Positions 10,358-20,800 of a DNA stretch of 40,434 nucleotides are shown here, one piece after another; position 1 is the first letter of the stretch; every line of letters begins with the position of its first letter. The translations under genes were made by a program, and so were the position numbers. The notes beneath the pieces are model-generated. The model saw only the letters and a list, made by a program, of their open reading frames with translations. It ran no database searches and was not told the origin of the DNA. Source of the stretch: UBA7396 sp034675265 (GTDB lineage: Bacteria; Patescibacteriota; Gracilibacteria; BD1-5; UBA6164); NCBI GenBank assembly GCA_034675265.1, contig JAUCDK010000008.1, positions 1-40,434 on the forward strand, in the 5' to 3' direction.

Positions 10358-10729
10358 ATGTCCATTAAATTTGATGAGTTAGAACAATTAGCTAAATTGA
10401 AAGAACAATGAGTTTTATCAGAAGAAGAATTTAAAAATGAGAAGTCTAAAGTTTTGTATGATAATCATAATATAAATAAGACTAGTATATCATGATTAAA
10501 AAGATTATGATTTAACTTAATTTTCATTTTTATTATTTTTCCATTATTTATATTAGGAGCTATGATGTATCCTTTTAATGGTGACTTACAAGGAATTGCA
10601 ATAATAATTTTATTAATAGTATCAATTCTTCGTTTTAATAATTTGCAAATGTCTTGATGGTATAGCTTATGATTAATAGTACCAATTTGGGGACTATATT
10701 TATTATTTTTATTAATTTTTAAAAAATAA
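10358..10729 (+). CDS. SHOCT membrane protein with partial DUF805-like region
   Basis: 123 residues. A SHOCT motif (ELEQLAKLKEQGVLSEEEFK) at residues 7-30, then two TM segments, then NNLQMSGWYSLGLIVPIWG, which matches the S-G-W-Y and following helix of DUF805. The first part of a full DUF805 domain is missing or reduced. It looks like a shortened paralogue of the gene at 9134, suggesting local duplication and divergence. The ThDP enzyme promoter starts 22 bases after its stop, and no strong terminator separates them. Confidence 0.72.
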
Positions 10730-10750
10730 ATCCCTATTTCCAAAAAACAT

Positions 10751-10785
10751 TTGCAATAAAATTAAAATACTATATAATCTATAGT
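10751..10785 (+). promoter_or_regulatory. Promoter with operator, ThDP-enzyme gene
   Basis: TTGCAA (10751-10756), 16 bases, TATAAT (10773-10778). The -10 lies inside the inverted repeat ACTATA-N5-TATAGT (10769-10785). The same -35, spacer length, -10 and repeat occur before the aldehyde dehydrogenase gene, so one repressor probably controls both. Confidence 0.72.
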
Positions 10786-10809
10786 GTTTAATTTTTAACT
10801 GAAAAAATA

Positions 10810-12429
10810 ATGAAAGCTTCTGACCTATTTGTAGAAATATTAGAGAAGAAATGAGTACATACGATTTATTGAGTACCGTGAGAAGAAAATCTTGATTTAG
10901 TAGATAGTATAAGAAAATCTGGAAAAATAAAATTAGTCATTACCAGAAATGAACAAACAGCTGTATTTATGGCAGCAACATACGGAAGATTAACAGGAAA
11001 ACTTTGAGTAGCATTAGCAACTCTCGGACCCTGAGCAACCAATATGGTAACTTGAGTAGCATATGCACAATTATGAGGATTTCCAGTAATGGTTATTACG
11101 GGACAAAAACCGATTAAAAAATCAAAACAAGGACTTTTCCAAATTATAGATGTAGTAGCTATGATGAAACCAATTACAAAATATGCAACTTCTATTGTTT
11201 CAGGAAATAAAATTCCATACATTTTAGAAAATGCATTTAGAATTGCAACTTCTGAAAGACCAGGAGCAGTAGCTATAGAATTACCTGAAGATATTGCAGC
11301 AGAAGAGGTAGAAAATCCAAATCTTAATATCAGTGTAGAAAAAATTAGAAGACCAATTATTGATGAAAAAGCAATTGCGTTACTCGTACAAGAATTGCAA
11401 AAAGCTAAATCTCCAATTATTTTAGTATGAGCTGGAGCAAATAGAAAAAGAATTACAAAATATTTAACTGAATTTATTACCAAACATAATATTCCATTTT
11501 TTGCTTCTCAAATGTGAAAATGAGTAGTAAGCGAAGATGTGAAAGAATATCTTGGAACAGCAGCTTTAACTACAAATGATTATATTCATGACGCCATTAA
11601 AAAAGCTGATTTGATACTTTCTGTTGGATATGATCCAATTGAAAAACCAACTCATTTAATCTGAGAATGAGGAACAAAAAATATTCATATCAATTTTTAT
11701 GAAGCAAATATTGATGAAGTGTATAATCCATATTTAGAAATAGTTTGAGATATTGGAAGTACATTTTGGCAATTATCAAAATCAAATATTGATACTGGAA
11801 ATTGGAACTTTAAAGAAATCTATGAAATAAAAGAAAATTATGAGAAAAAGATTCAAGAAAATCTTGCTAAAGAAATTGCAGAAACTTGAGTTATGTGACC
11901 AAGACAATTAGTACAAGATGTAAGAGATGTATTAAAAAATGATGATATTGTAGCTTTAGATAATGGACTTTATAAAGTATGGTTTGCAAGAAATTATAAA
12001 ACTTTTGAAGCAAATACACTTCTTTTAGATAATGCACTTGCTACTATGGGGGCAGGACTTGCATCAGGAATGGAGGCAAAAATTTTACATCCAGAAAAAA
12101 GTGTAGTAGTGATAACTTGAGACTGAGGACTGGTGATGAATCTTTGAGATTTAGAAACAGCAGTAAGACTTAATTTAGATATTACCGTAGTCGTTTTAAA
12201 TAACGCAAGTTACTGAATGATTAAATGGAAACAAGTTGGTGCAAATATGCCAATGTGGGGACTTGATTTTGGAAATCCAGACTTTGTAAAATTAGCTGAA
12301 AGTTTCTGAGGAAAATGATATAAAGTACAAAATAAACATGAATTTCAAGAAACATTAAGAAGAGTAAATCAAGAAAAATGATTAAAAATAATTGATTTAG
12401 ATTTTGATTATCCACAAGAAATAAAATAA
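10810..12429 (+). CDS. Thiamine-diphosphate-dependent 2-oxoacid enzyme (acetolactate synthase-like)
   Basis: 539 residues with the three domains of the acetolactate synthase/pyruvate oxidase superfamily. The Pyr domain has GVPGEENLDL and the cofactor-activating Glu48 in TRNEQTAVFMA. The middle domain has IILVGAGANRKRI. The PP domain has the ThDP motif GDGGLVMNLGDLETA (from residue 437) ending VVVLNNASYGM. Such enzymes decarboxylate pyruvate or other 2-oxoacids. The apparent co-regulation with a succinate-semialdehyde-type dehydrogenase recalls the cyanobacterial 2-oxoglutarate decarboxylase, which was also first annotated as acetolactate synthase. No small regulatory subunit is adjacent, which argues against a biosynthetic IlvB. 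Substrate unproven. Confidence 0.88.
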
Positions 12430-12452
12430 AACCTGAAAAGGTTTTATTTTTT
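12428..12452. terminator. Terminator shared by convergent genes
   Basis: Stem AAAACCT / AGGTTTT with loop GAAA (12428-12445), followed on the plus strand by a T-run. It lies between the ThDP-enzyme stop (12427-12429) and the methyltransferase stop (12444-12446), overlapping both. Confidence 0.72.
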
Positions 12453-12953
12453 GTATTCAAAAATAGAGAGTTCATTTTCATTTTCTTTATATTTTTTTTC
12501 ATCTAATCAAGAGTTTTCAAATGAAAAACAATACGATAAAAGTTTTGAATTTTCTTTTGCCTCTTGTTTAAATTTTGGAATAATTTTTTCTTTTAAAGAA
12601 TTTGGAGTTCAAAAAATGTATAAAATATCATATTGACTAAAATTAAGTTTGAGAGCATTTCCATAAATAATTTTTATATTTTTTTGTCATGAAAAAAAAG
12701 CTTTTATTTTTGAGATAATATATAAAAACGGTGAAAATTCTATTCACACAATTGAGTTGTTTGGATAATATTTTGCCATAAAAATACTTACTTTTGCCGT
12801 TCCACATCAGATTTCTAAAAAGGTTTCATTTTCCTTTAATCAAGCTATTTTAGCAACTCTTTCTAAATCTTTGTTTCTAGTTGGCACAAAAGGAGCAAGT
12901 GAAAAAAATGAGAAAAATCAAATAAGTAGAATAATAAAAATAATATTTTCCAT
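12444..12953 (-). CDS. Membrane-anchored class I SAM-dependent methyltransferase
   Basis: 169 residues. One N-terminal hydrophobic segment (IIFIILLIGFFSFFSLAPFV) precedes the SAM-binding motif I, FLEIGCGTAKVSIFMAK (about 45-61), then IVGIEFSPF (acidic residue of motif II) and NALKLNFSQYDILYIFGTP. The PFVPT element just before the methyltransferase core, together with a single N-terminal TM, recalls the FAM173/aKMT-like protein-lysine methyltransferases; that assignment is inference. It is convergent with the ThDP gene and divergent from the aldehyde dehydrogenase. Confidence 0.82.
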
Positions 12954-13017
12954 AAAAAAATATAAAGAAATATGGAAATAAATATAATATTTTTCAGTTT
13001 TTTTTCAAAAATAAAAC

Positions 13018-13056
13018 TTGCAATTCTCGTTAATCACTATATAATTTATAGTGATT
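13018..13056 (+). promoter_or_regulatory. Promoter with operator, aldehyde dehydrogenase gene
   Basis: TTGCAA (13018-13023), 16 bases, TATAAT (13040-13045). The -10 is the centre of a perfect inverted repeat with 10-bp arms AATCACTATA and TATAGTGATT around TAATT (13032-13056). The spacer is unrelated in sequence to that of the ThDP promoter, yet the operator core is the same. Confidence 0.75.
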
Positions 13057-13076
13057 TTATTTTATAAACATGAATT

Positions 13077-14441
13077 ATGGCAAAATTACAATCGATAAAT
13101 CCTTATACAGAGGAACTAAATGCTGAATTTGAAACACTTACTTTAGAAGAGGTAAATCAAAAAATTGAAAAAGCACACGAAGCATATTTAACTTGGAAAG
13201 AAACTTCAAGTTCGTATAAAAAAGAATTATTTTTAAAATTAGCAGATGAATTAGAAAAAGATATAGAAGAATCATCAAAATTGGAAACTATTGAAATGGG
13301 AATGTTGAATCATGTTTCAAAAGCTGGACTTCAAAAAACAGTAAATCTTATTAGATGGTTTGCAAATAACTTTGAAGAAATTTTGAAAGAAACTTACTAT
13401 GAAACGGAAGGATTAAAAGTAAAAGAAATGTATGATTCTATTTGAGTTATTTTTTGAGTAGCTCCGTGGAATTTTCCATTTAACCAACTTTTAAGAGCAG
13501 CTGTTCCAAATATTTTGGCTGGAAATACACAAGTCTATAAACATTCATCGAATGTTCCTTTGGTTGCAGTGAAAATAGAAGAATTATTTAAAAAAGCAGG
13601 GTTTCCAGAATGAGTATATCAAAATATATTTGTGTCATCATCTTTAAGTGAAGATATTATTAAACATAAATATATTGCTTGAGTAAACCTTACAGGAAGT
13701 GAATGAGCTGGAAGTGCGGTTTGATCTTTAGCTTGAAAATATTTAAAACCATCAGTTTTAGAACTTGGAGGAAATGATGCATTTTTAGTGCTTGAAAATT
13801 CTGATATGAATCAAGTAATAGAATATGCAGTAAATGCAAGAGTAAGAAATGGATGACAAGCATGTAATTCATCAAAAAGATTTTTAATACCAGAAACTTT
13901 GTACAATGAATTTGTAGAAAAATACACAAAAGCAATGTCGGAACTTGTTATTTGAGATCCTATGGATGAAAAAACTCAACTTCAACCATTATCAAGTAAG
14001 AAATCAGTTTTAGACATTGAAAAACAAGTAGAAAGAGCAGTAGCAAGCGGAGCAAAAATTACTACAGGATGAAAAGCTTTAGATAGAAAATGATTTTTCT
14101 TTCCAGCAACAGTTTTAGTCGATGTAACTAAAGAAACATCATCTTTTAATGAAGAAATTTTCGGACCAGTTGCATCAGTTATGAAATATAAAAATATTGA
14201 GGAGGCTATTGAGTTAGCAAACTGAACAGACTTTTGACTTTCAGCAGTTGTATTTGGAAATGACCAAACAGAAGCGATTGAAGTTGCAAAAAAATTAGAC
14301 GGATGAATGATTTTTATTAATAATATTGCTGGTTCAAGAGCAAGTCTTCCTTTTGGATGAGTAAAAAAATCTTGATATGGAAAAGAAAATGGTCCAGATG
14401 GACTCAAATCTTTTACTAATAAAAAAGTAGTTATATATTAA
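13077..14441 (+). CDS. NAD(P)-dependent aldehyde dehydrogenase, succinate-semialdehyde type
   Basis: 454 residues, close to the length of Sad/YneI-type succinate-semialdehyde dehydrogenases. The start INPYTEELNAEF is the usual SSADH opening. PWNFPFNQLLRAAVPNILAG and YKHSS form the cofactor site, ELGGND holds the general base Glu229, and NGGQACNSSKRF holds the catalytic Cys263; the 34-residue spacing is that of the family. FGPVASV and PFGGVKKSGYGKENG are also conserved. It oxidises an aldehyde to the acid. The shared promoter/operator with the ThDP enzyme suggests it consumes that enzyme's aldehyde product. ATG 13077 is used; ATG 13070 is out of frame. Confidence 0.92.
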
Positions 14442-14451
14442 AAATAATTAT

Positions 14452-14501
14452 TTGACAAATCAAACAAGACAAATACTATACCTACCTAGTAGGTATAGTA
14501 T
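14452..14501 (+). promoter_or_regulatory. Promoter overlapped by a 29-base operator, DUF2798 gene
   Basis: A consensus TTGACA (14452-14457) is 16 bases from TACTAT (14474-14479). A perfect inverted repeat with 13-bp arms ATACTATACCTAC and GTAGGTATAGTAT around CTA covers 14473-14501, that is, the -10 and start site. This is the classic position for a TetR- or MarR-type repressor. The repeat could alternatively act as a weak terminator for the aldehyde dehydrogenase. Confidence 0.65.
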
Positions 14502-14523
14502 TTTATTTAATAACACGAAAAAT

Positions 14524-14754
14524 ATGAAAAAAATATTTCCCAAAAAATATTATAATGTAATTTTTGCTTTTTTAATGGCAAGTATGATGTCTGGACTTAT
14601 GTCTGCATTTGTTACATATAAAAATGTTGGGCTTCCAGAAAACTTTATTTCTCTTTGGTTACAAGCTTGGGGATGAGCTTTTTTGATCGGTCTTCCAATC
14701 GCACTTTTTGTTGTACCATTAGTAAGAAAATTTGTTGATAAAATTACCTATTAA
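14524..14754 (+). CDS. DUF2798 small membrane protein
   Basis: 76 residues with two TM helices: about 11-32 (VIFAFLMASMMSGLMSAFVTY) and 48-66 (GGAFLIGLPIALFVVPLV), ending VRKFVDKI. This is the pattern of DUF2798, small two-helix membrane proteins often placed near efflux or redox genes and TetR regulators. ATG 14524 is chosen over an upstream TTG at 14452 because that TTG is itself the -35 element. Function unknown. Confidence 0.8.
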
Positions 14755-14793
14755 TAAATGTTTCAGGAAAGCTAAAAAATAGTACTTTTTCTT

Positions 14794-14821
14794 TTGAAAA
14801 AATACAAAAATATGTTAGAAT
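14794..14821 (+). promoter_or_regulatory. Promoter of the giant secreted-protein gene
   Basis: TTGAAA (14794-14799), 16-base spacer, TAGAAT (14816-14821). The start site would be near 14828, leaving a leader of only about 25 A/T-rich bases without a Shine-Dalgarno sequence. Confidence 0.6.
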
Positions 14822-14852
14822 AATAGCAAATAATTATTTTAACATTTTTTTT

Positions 14853-17800
14853 ATGCAAAATTATACAAAAATCCAAAAATTTCTCTCTTTTTTGTTAATA
14901 TTTTCAATACTTTTTTGTTTTACTTTTAATGTTACTTTTTTAAGTTTTTTAGGAACTATTTTTGCTCAAGACAACAAGAGTTATAATCTTGTTTCTATTT
15001 TTGTTCAAGAGGAAATATATTCTTGAATTAGAAGTAGTGTCGATAAATATGCAAGAAATATTCAATGAGCTTTAGAGAATACAAAAACAATGATTATTCC
15101 AGTTCCAGGAGATACTCATCCTTTTAATATTGCTTCTCTTAATGAAAAACTTTATTTTGAAGGATATAGTTGACTTGATGGATTAAGTGGAAAATCAAGA
15201 CTTGTTTGAAGTGTATTTATTTGAGATCTTGCTCTTCCTGTAGTCGAGAATGCAGGAAATTATGAAAAAACAGTATTTCCTTATGTTGATTTTGAAGAAA
15301 AATTATATATTTTTGACGAATCTAAAAAAACATACACATTAAATAAATCATCAATTTATACTCCAAAAGCTGAAATTTGGCATGGATTTATTTCACCAAA
15401 TACGGGAAATAGACTTCAAGATATTCAAGAAATTAATAGTTATTTTTCAAAAAATAATGATTTTTATGCATGAACAGGACTTTTTCAAAATGAAAAATGA
15501 ATTATGAATGGGAAATCTGATGAAACTCTCATTGATAGTTATGAACCACATGTTTTTTATTATGACCAAATTAGAGAAGCAAAAGCAGTAAAATATGTAG
15601 ATTATAAAGCATATGAAGCTACTTTACAAAATGCAGAAGATTTATCATATAATAGATTTTCAGCTGAATTGGCAGAAAAATTAAAGCAAAATTATTTCTG
15701 AGCACAATCAGATTATATTTGAGATGTGGGAAGTATTTTTTGAAGTGGAGTAGATTTTAGTTCTATGCTTTTAGGTCCAACAACACAAAATATTCCAGAT
15801 ATTCAAACTAGACATATTATCCAAAATACAACAAAAAGTTTTCTTCAAATTTTTAATGGAAGCTCTCTTGGGGAAATGAGAAAAGATGTTCATAATGCCG
15901 GAAGATATAACTCTTGATCAAGTAATGTTTCGGTTGATTTAATTCCAACACTTGTCACAAATCTTGATTTACTTTCACAAAATTCAGTAAAAAATGTAAA
16001 TAATGATTTAGAAAAAATTATTGATGATTTAGTAAAAACAGGACTTTCAAGAAATATTGCTATTCCAGAAACTTTTGAAATTGATGATGAAATATACACA
16101 AACTTTTTATATGGAACACAAGCAAAAGATATTGAAAATGCTGGAGTGTGTAGTTTTTATAGAGGTTCAACAGAAAACGGATGAAATCTTGTACAAGCAA
16201 ATAGAGCATTTAATATTAATAATGTACAATGAGATATTGATATGTGTTTGAAAGCAGAAACAAATTGATATTGGTGAGGAAATTCTCCACTCAATCTTGA
16301 TACTTCAAATTCAGCACAAGGAGAAATTTGGAAACTTAAATTTAGTAATACAAAAAATGCAGTAATTCCTCTTTTTGATATTTTGTGAGCATTAAAAACA
16401 ACAGACTCAACAAAAATTCCAGATCCAAGAATGTGTTTTGATAATAATTTATTATTGACTAAAAAATCAACTTCTTCAGGAGAATCAGGAGAATCTTATA
16501 CGAGTTATAGTGTTCCAATCAATGGAAATCCAGCTATTAATTGGAATTGTACCACTACAAATACAAAGCTTGATTTTACATTAAATTTTGATGAAACATA
16601 TAAAAATTTTCCTCTTTCAAATGAAGCTTGTGATGAATCTTCACTTAAATTAGATGGAGTACTTATAAAATCTAATAATTGAAATTGTACAGAGGTCGGA
16701 AATAAACAAAAAGGATATAATTTTAATAAAATTTCTTCTTGGATAGAACATAAAGCTCCAAACTCACAAGAGTTATATAAACAAACTCAATATATGATTT
16801 CTCCAAATCTTCCTATTGATAAAGATAGATATATTGATTTTATTGCAGCAGATAATACATATGCAAAAATTCAATATCCATATTTGTTTAGATTAAATAA
16901 TACAGAAACTTTAAATTTTAATGCAGCAAAAAATTCATTAAAAGCTTATCTTGATGCAAAATCTCAAGAAATTAATACTCTTATTCAAACAAAAAATCCT
17001 TCAAAACTTACTGGAATAGATCTTGAAATATATAAAATTCTTACAACCTGAGCATATCCTCAAGCAAATGTAGATTTATATGCACAACTTTTAGCTAAAC
17101 CAGATAAAGAACTAAATGTTTTATGAGATACCAAAACTCTTAGTTATATTGATACACTTACATTTTCTATTTTATGGAATAATCTTACGAGTGTTTCTGC
17201 AAAATATGCATTTATTTTTGAAAATTATTTATCTGATCAATTTTGAGGAAATGATTACAATTTCTATCTTCCAAAAAATAAAAAACAATATGAAATAGCA
17301 TATTTGTGAGCACCTGGAGATCCAAGAAATATGTACATTAAACTTGATCCAGAAGAAAAAGGTGAAAATCCATATACAGCAATTATTCAAGCAAATCAAA
17401 ATCTTGATAGTTATTTATTAAGCATCAAAGATAATGAACCTGAAGGAAACTTTAAATGTGCGCCTCCAGAATGAGTTCCAATTTGGGAATGGATTCCTGC
17501 GATAATGTGTCGGTTACAAGATATGCTTCCTCCAAAAATTAGTATTAATGAATGAAATTGTTGACTTCCTGCAATGTTTTTTAATGAAGATTGAGAAATG
17601 GAAGTATGTACTTCTTGTCAATCAAATCCAGGAACTCAAATTTCAGGAGATGATTTTAATAAAAATGGAATTCCAGATATTTTAGAAAAAGAAGCAAAAA
17701 ATGGACTTTTGCAGCTTACCACAGGATCATCAAAATATACTTACAATAAAACAGGAACTATTGAAGCAGCTCTTGTTAATCAATCAGGCTCAGTTTTAAC

Positions 17801-20800
17801 ATATGATAGTTATTCAAATGTAACTTTTCAATTAGCAAAATTAGAAGCTCCTATTGATAATGAAAAGGATTTTTCTTCAGAAAATAAACAAACTATTTTT
17901 GATAGAGATGTAGAAAGTTTAAATACTGAAAAAAATAGAATACAAGCAACAAGTTATGTTAATTTTTCTGATATTCAAGTAAGAATGAATAAAGGACAAT
18001 TTAAATATAATTTTTCTACAAAATCAAAAGATGTAGATATGACTTTGAGAGCAATTTATGAATTGAAAGCTTCAAATGGAGATATTATTGAAAGAAAAAC
18101 TCAAGATATTGTTGTTCAAGTAAGAGGAGATTTATTTTATGCTTCTACCTATACTCTTTCAAAATTTGATGGAGAAGCAACTCTTGATGCATGAAGTCAA
18201 TCAGTAGTTGTTTCAGAAAGTCAAAATATTTATATTGCTGAAGAAAAAAACTTTTCAGCATTAAGAACAAATATATCGTCTCTTGATAATCTATCAACTG
18301 CAAAAGAAAAATTATTTGTCAGTTTAGATCATCAAGATAAAAAATGAAATAGAGTCGATATTCAATATCCACTTTCTGTAAAAATGTATAATGAAGATGG
18401 TGAGGTTGTTTTTCAAGAAACAATTGCAAGTCTTTCTTCTCCAAAATCACTTTGAGCTTTTAAAGAATCAGGACTTTCACTCATTGAAATAAAAGATGCA
18501 ACTGGATTTATTATAAAAAAACAAATTACATTTTTACCAGATATTGCTGTAAAAATTGAACCAAAACTTTCTACAAATTTAATGGAAAAAGGTTGAGTTA
18601 TTACGACTCATGTATTTAGTATTTATGATCAATATAATAATCCAGCAGCAGGAGAAGTATATACTGTTGAAGCTGAAATTTCTGGAAATAGTGTAGTATT
18701 TGAAGATGGAACAAAAAAACAAACATTCCAATTATATGATGCGTACAAAGCATTTAGATTAAAAACTACTCCTCTTGCTGGAAATTCAAATATTACTTTT
18801 ACTTTGAAATATGCAGAAAAAACTCTTTCTACTCAAACTGTTCCTATTTCTGTAGTTGATAAAATTGATTTTGATATTATATTACCAACAGAGCTAAAAG
18901 TTTGAAATAATGAGTATCAATATTCACTTCAAGTAAAAAATCAATCTGAAAATACATCTTTTAATTCAAGAGCATATCTTGTAAGTACAACTTCATATGT
19001 ACAAACTCAAGATAGTTATATTGAAATTAAAAATGGAGTTTGAACAGGAACTTTGAAAACAAAAACAAAAGCGTGAGAAAAAATAAAATTTGAATTTAAA
19101 ATAGAATGAGTAAAAAATTCTATTTATAAAGAGGTAAATATTCTTCCAGATGTAGGATTAAAGATAAATCTTACTCTTTCAAAATCAAAAATGGAAGCAA
19201 CACCAGATTCAACTTCTCTTTTGTATGCTGAAATAAAAGATAGATATAATAATATTGTTTGGACTGATAATCAAACAAATCTTGATTTAGAAATTTTAGG
19301 AAAATATAGTGGTATTATTCGTTCAAATGTTTCTTCAAAACAAGTACAAAAATGAAAAGCTAGTTTTGTACTTATTGGGACAGCGATTCCAGGAACTGCA
19401 TATTTTAAAGTTTCTTCAAATCCAAGTTTATCTCAAAACTCATTTACATTGAAAGGACAAACTCCATTTGCAAAAGAAACTTTAGATAGTATTGCTGGTA
19501 TGAGAGAAAATGGACTTTTAACAGAAACAGGGAAATTATTTTTTACAGACTTTGATACAAAAAATTATAGATTTAAATACTATGATATTGGAATTTTACA
19601 ATCAAGTGAAGATTTTAGAGCTCAAAATCCATTAGTACAAAATAGACTTTTATCATTATTTGAAACAAATAATACTATTACTGTTTCATGAGTATGAGAA
19701 AATGTAGGAAAAATTGAGACATTTTATTTCTGGAATAAATCAAAAATTGATGGAAATAAATACAATACTATTTATACCACTCTTTTAGGAAGTAATTATT
19801 GAGATCTTACTGTTTCAGATAACTTGGCAAATTCTATTATTTTTGATGAAAAAAATAAAGCACTTTGAGTAACAACACTTTTAAGTGATACAACGAAACA
19901 TCAAGAAGTAATCAATATTCATCCAAATGGAAATTTAGAATTTAATTATACAACCAACGATATTGCACATGATGTAAAAACAGATTTCAATATTACGCAA
20001 GAATGAGGATTAGAAGCAACTATTTATAATAATACTTTTGATACTTTGGTTTCAAAAATATACTATAATATGAATGCTCCGAAATTGCTTGATAAGTGTT
20101 CAGGAGCAAATATTGCCCAATGTTTTGATAGTGAAAAAACAACTATTTTGTTACAATCTTCACAAGTAAATTATACTTCAAAAGCTGATGAGAGAACTGG
20201 AGTAAGACTTTTAAATTCTGATAATCAAGCAGTATTTGAAATTAGTCCTCAATGAGTGATGAATAAATCAGCAAATATTAATCTTGAATTAGCAAAAAAT
20301 TATAAAACAGGATTGGTTCTTAATATTAAACAATGAACTCAAGTATTATGAGTCTTAGCTCTTTCTTTTGCAAAAAGTAATGTAAAAATTATTAGAGATA
20401 TGTCTCTTTTTGAAGAAGTAAAAGATTCTCAAAGTGCGGGATGAATTATTATTTATATAGAAGCAAGAGATTATTTTTATAAAGCAAAATATCTTTGATC
20501 TTCTACAAAAGAAGATATTGGATATGTGATTGCTTATAATGATCCATTTGCATCTAATACTTCATCAGTAAACCAATTTGGAACATTTTTTAATTTTTGA
20601 TACGAACAATTTAATTCAAAAGATAGTCTTTGATGGGAAGAGGATAATAAAATACTTCTCTCATTTGCAGCTGGAAAAACTATTTGACAAGCAACAAAAG
20701 ATTTTATGAGTTTTGGGCTTATAAATATTTGAGATCCAGTTATTGGATTAAAAGCAATTCCTAAAAAACTTCCTTGAACGCAAAAAACAAGAAAATATGA

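Noticed and set aside
10866..11483. 205-residue minus-strand open frame, the longest minus frame
   Set aside because: It is antisense to the ThDP enzyme, whose domains and motifs are clear on the plus strand; the frame is long because UGA-rich code 25 genes leave few stops in reverse.
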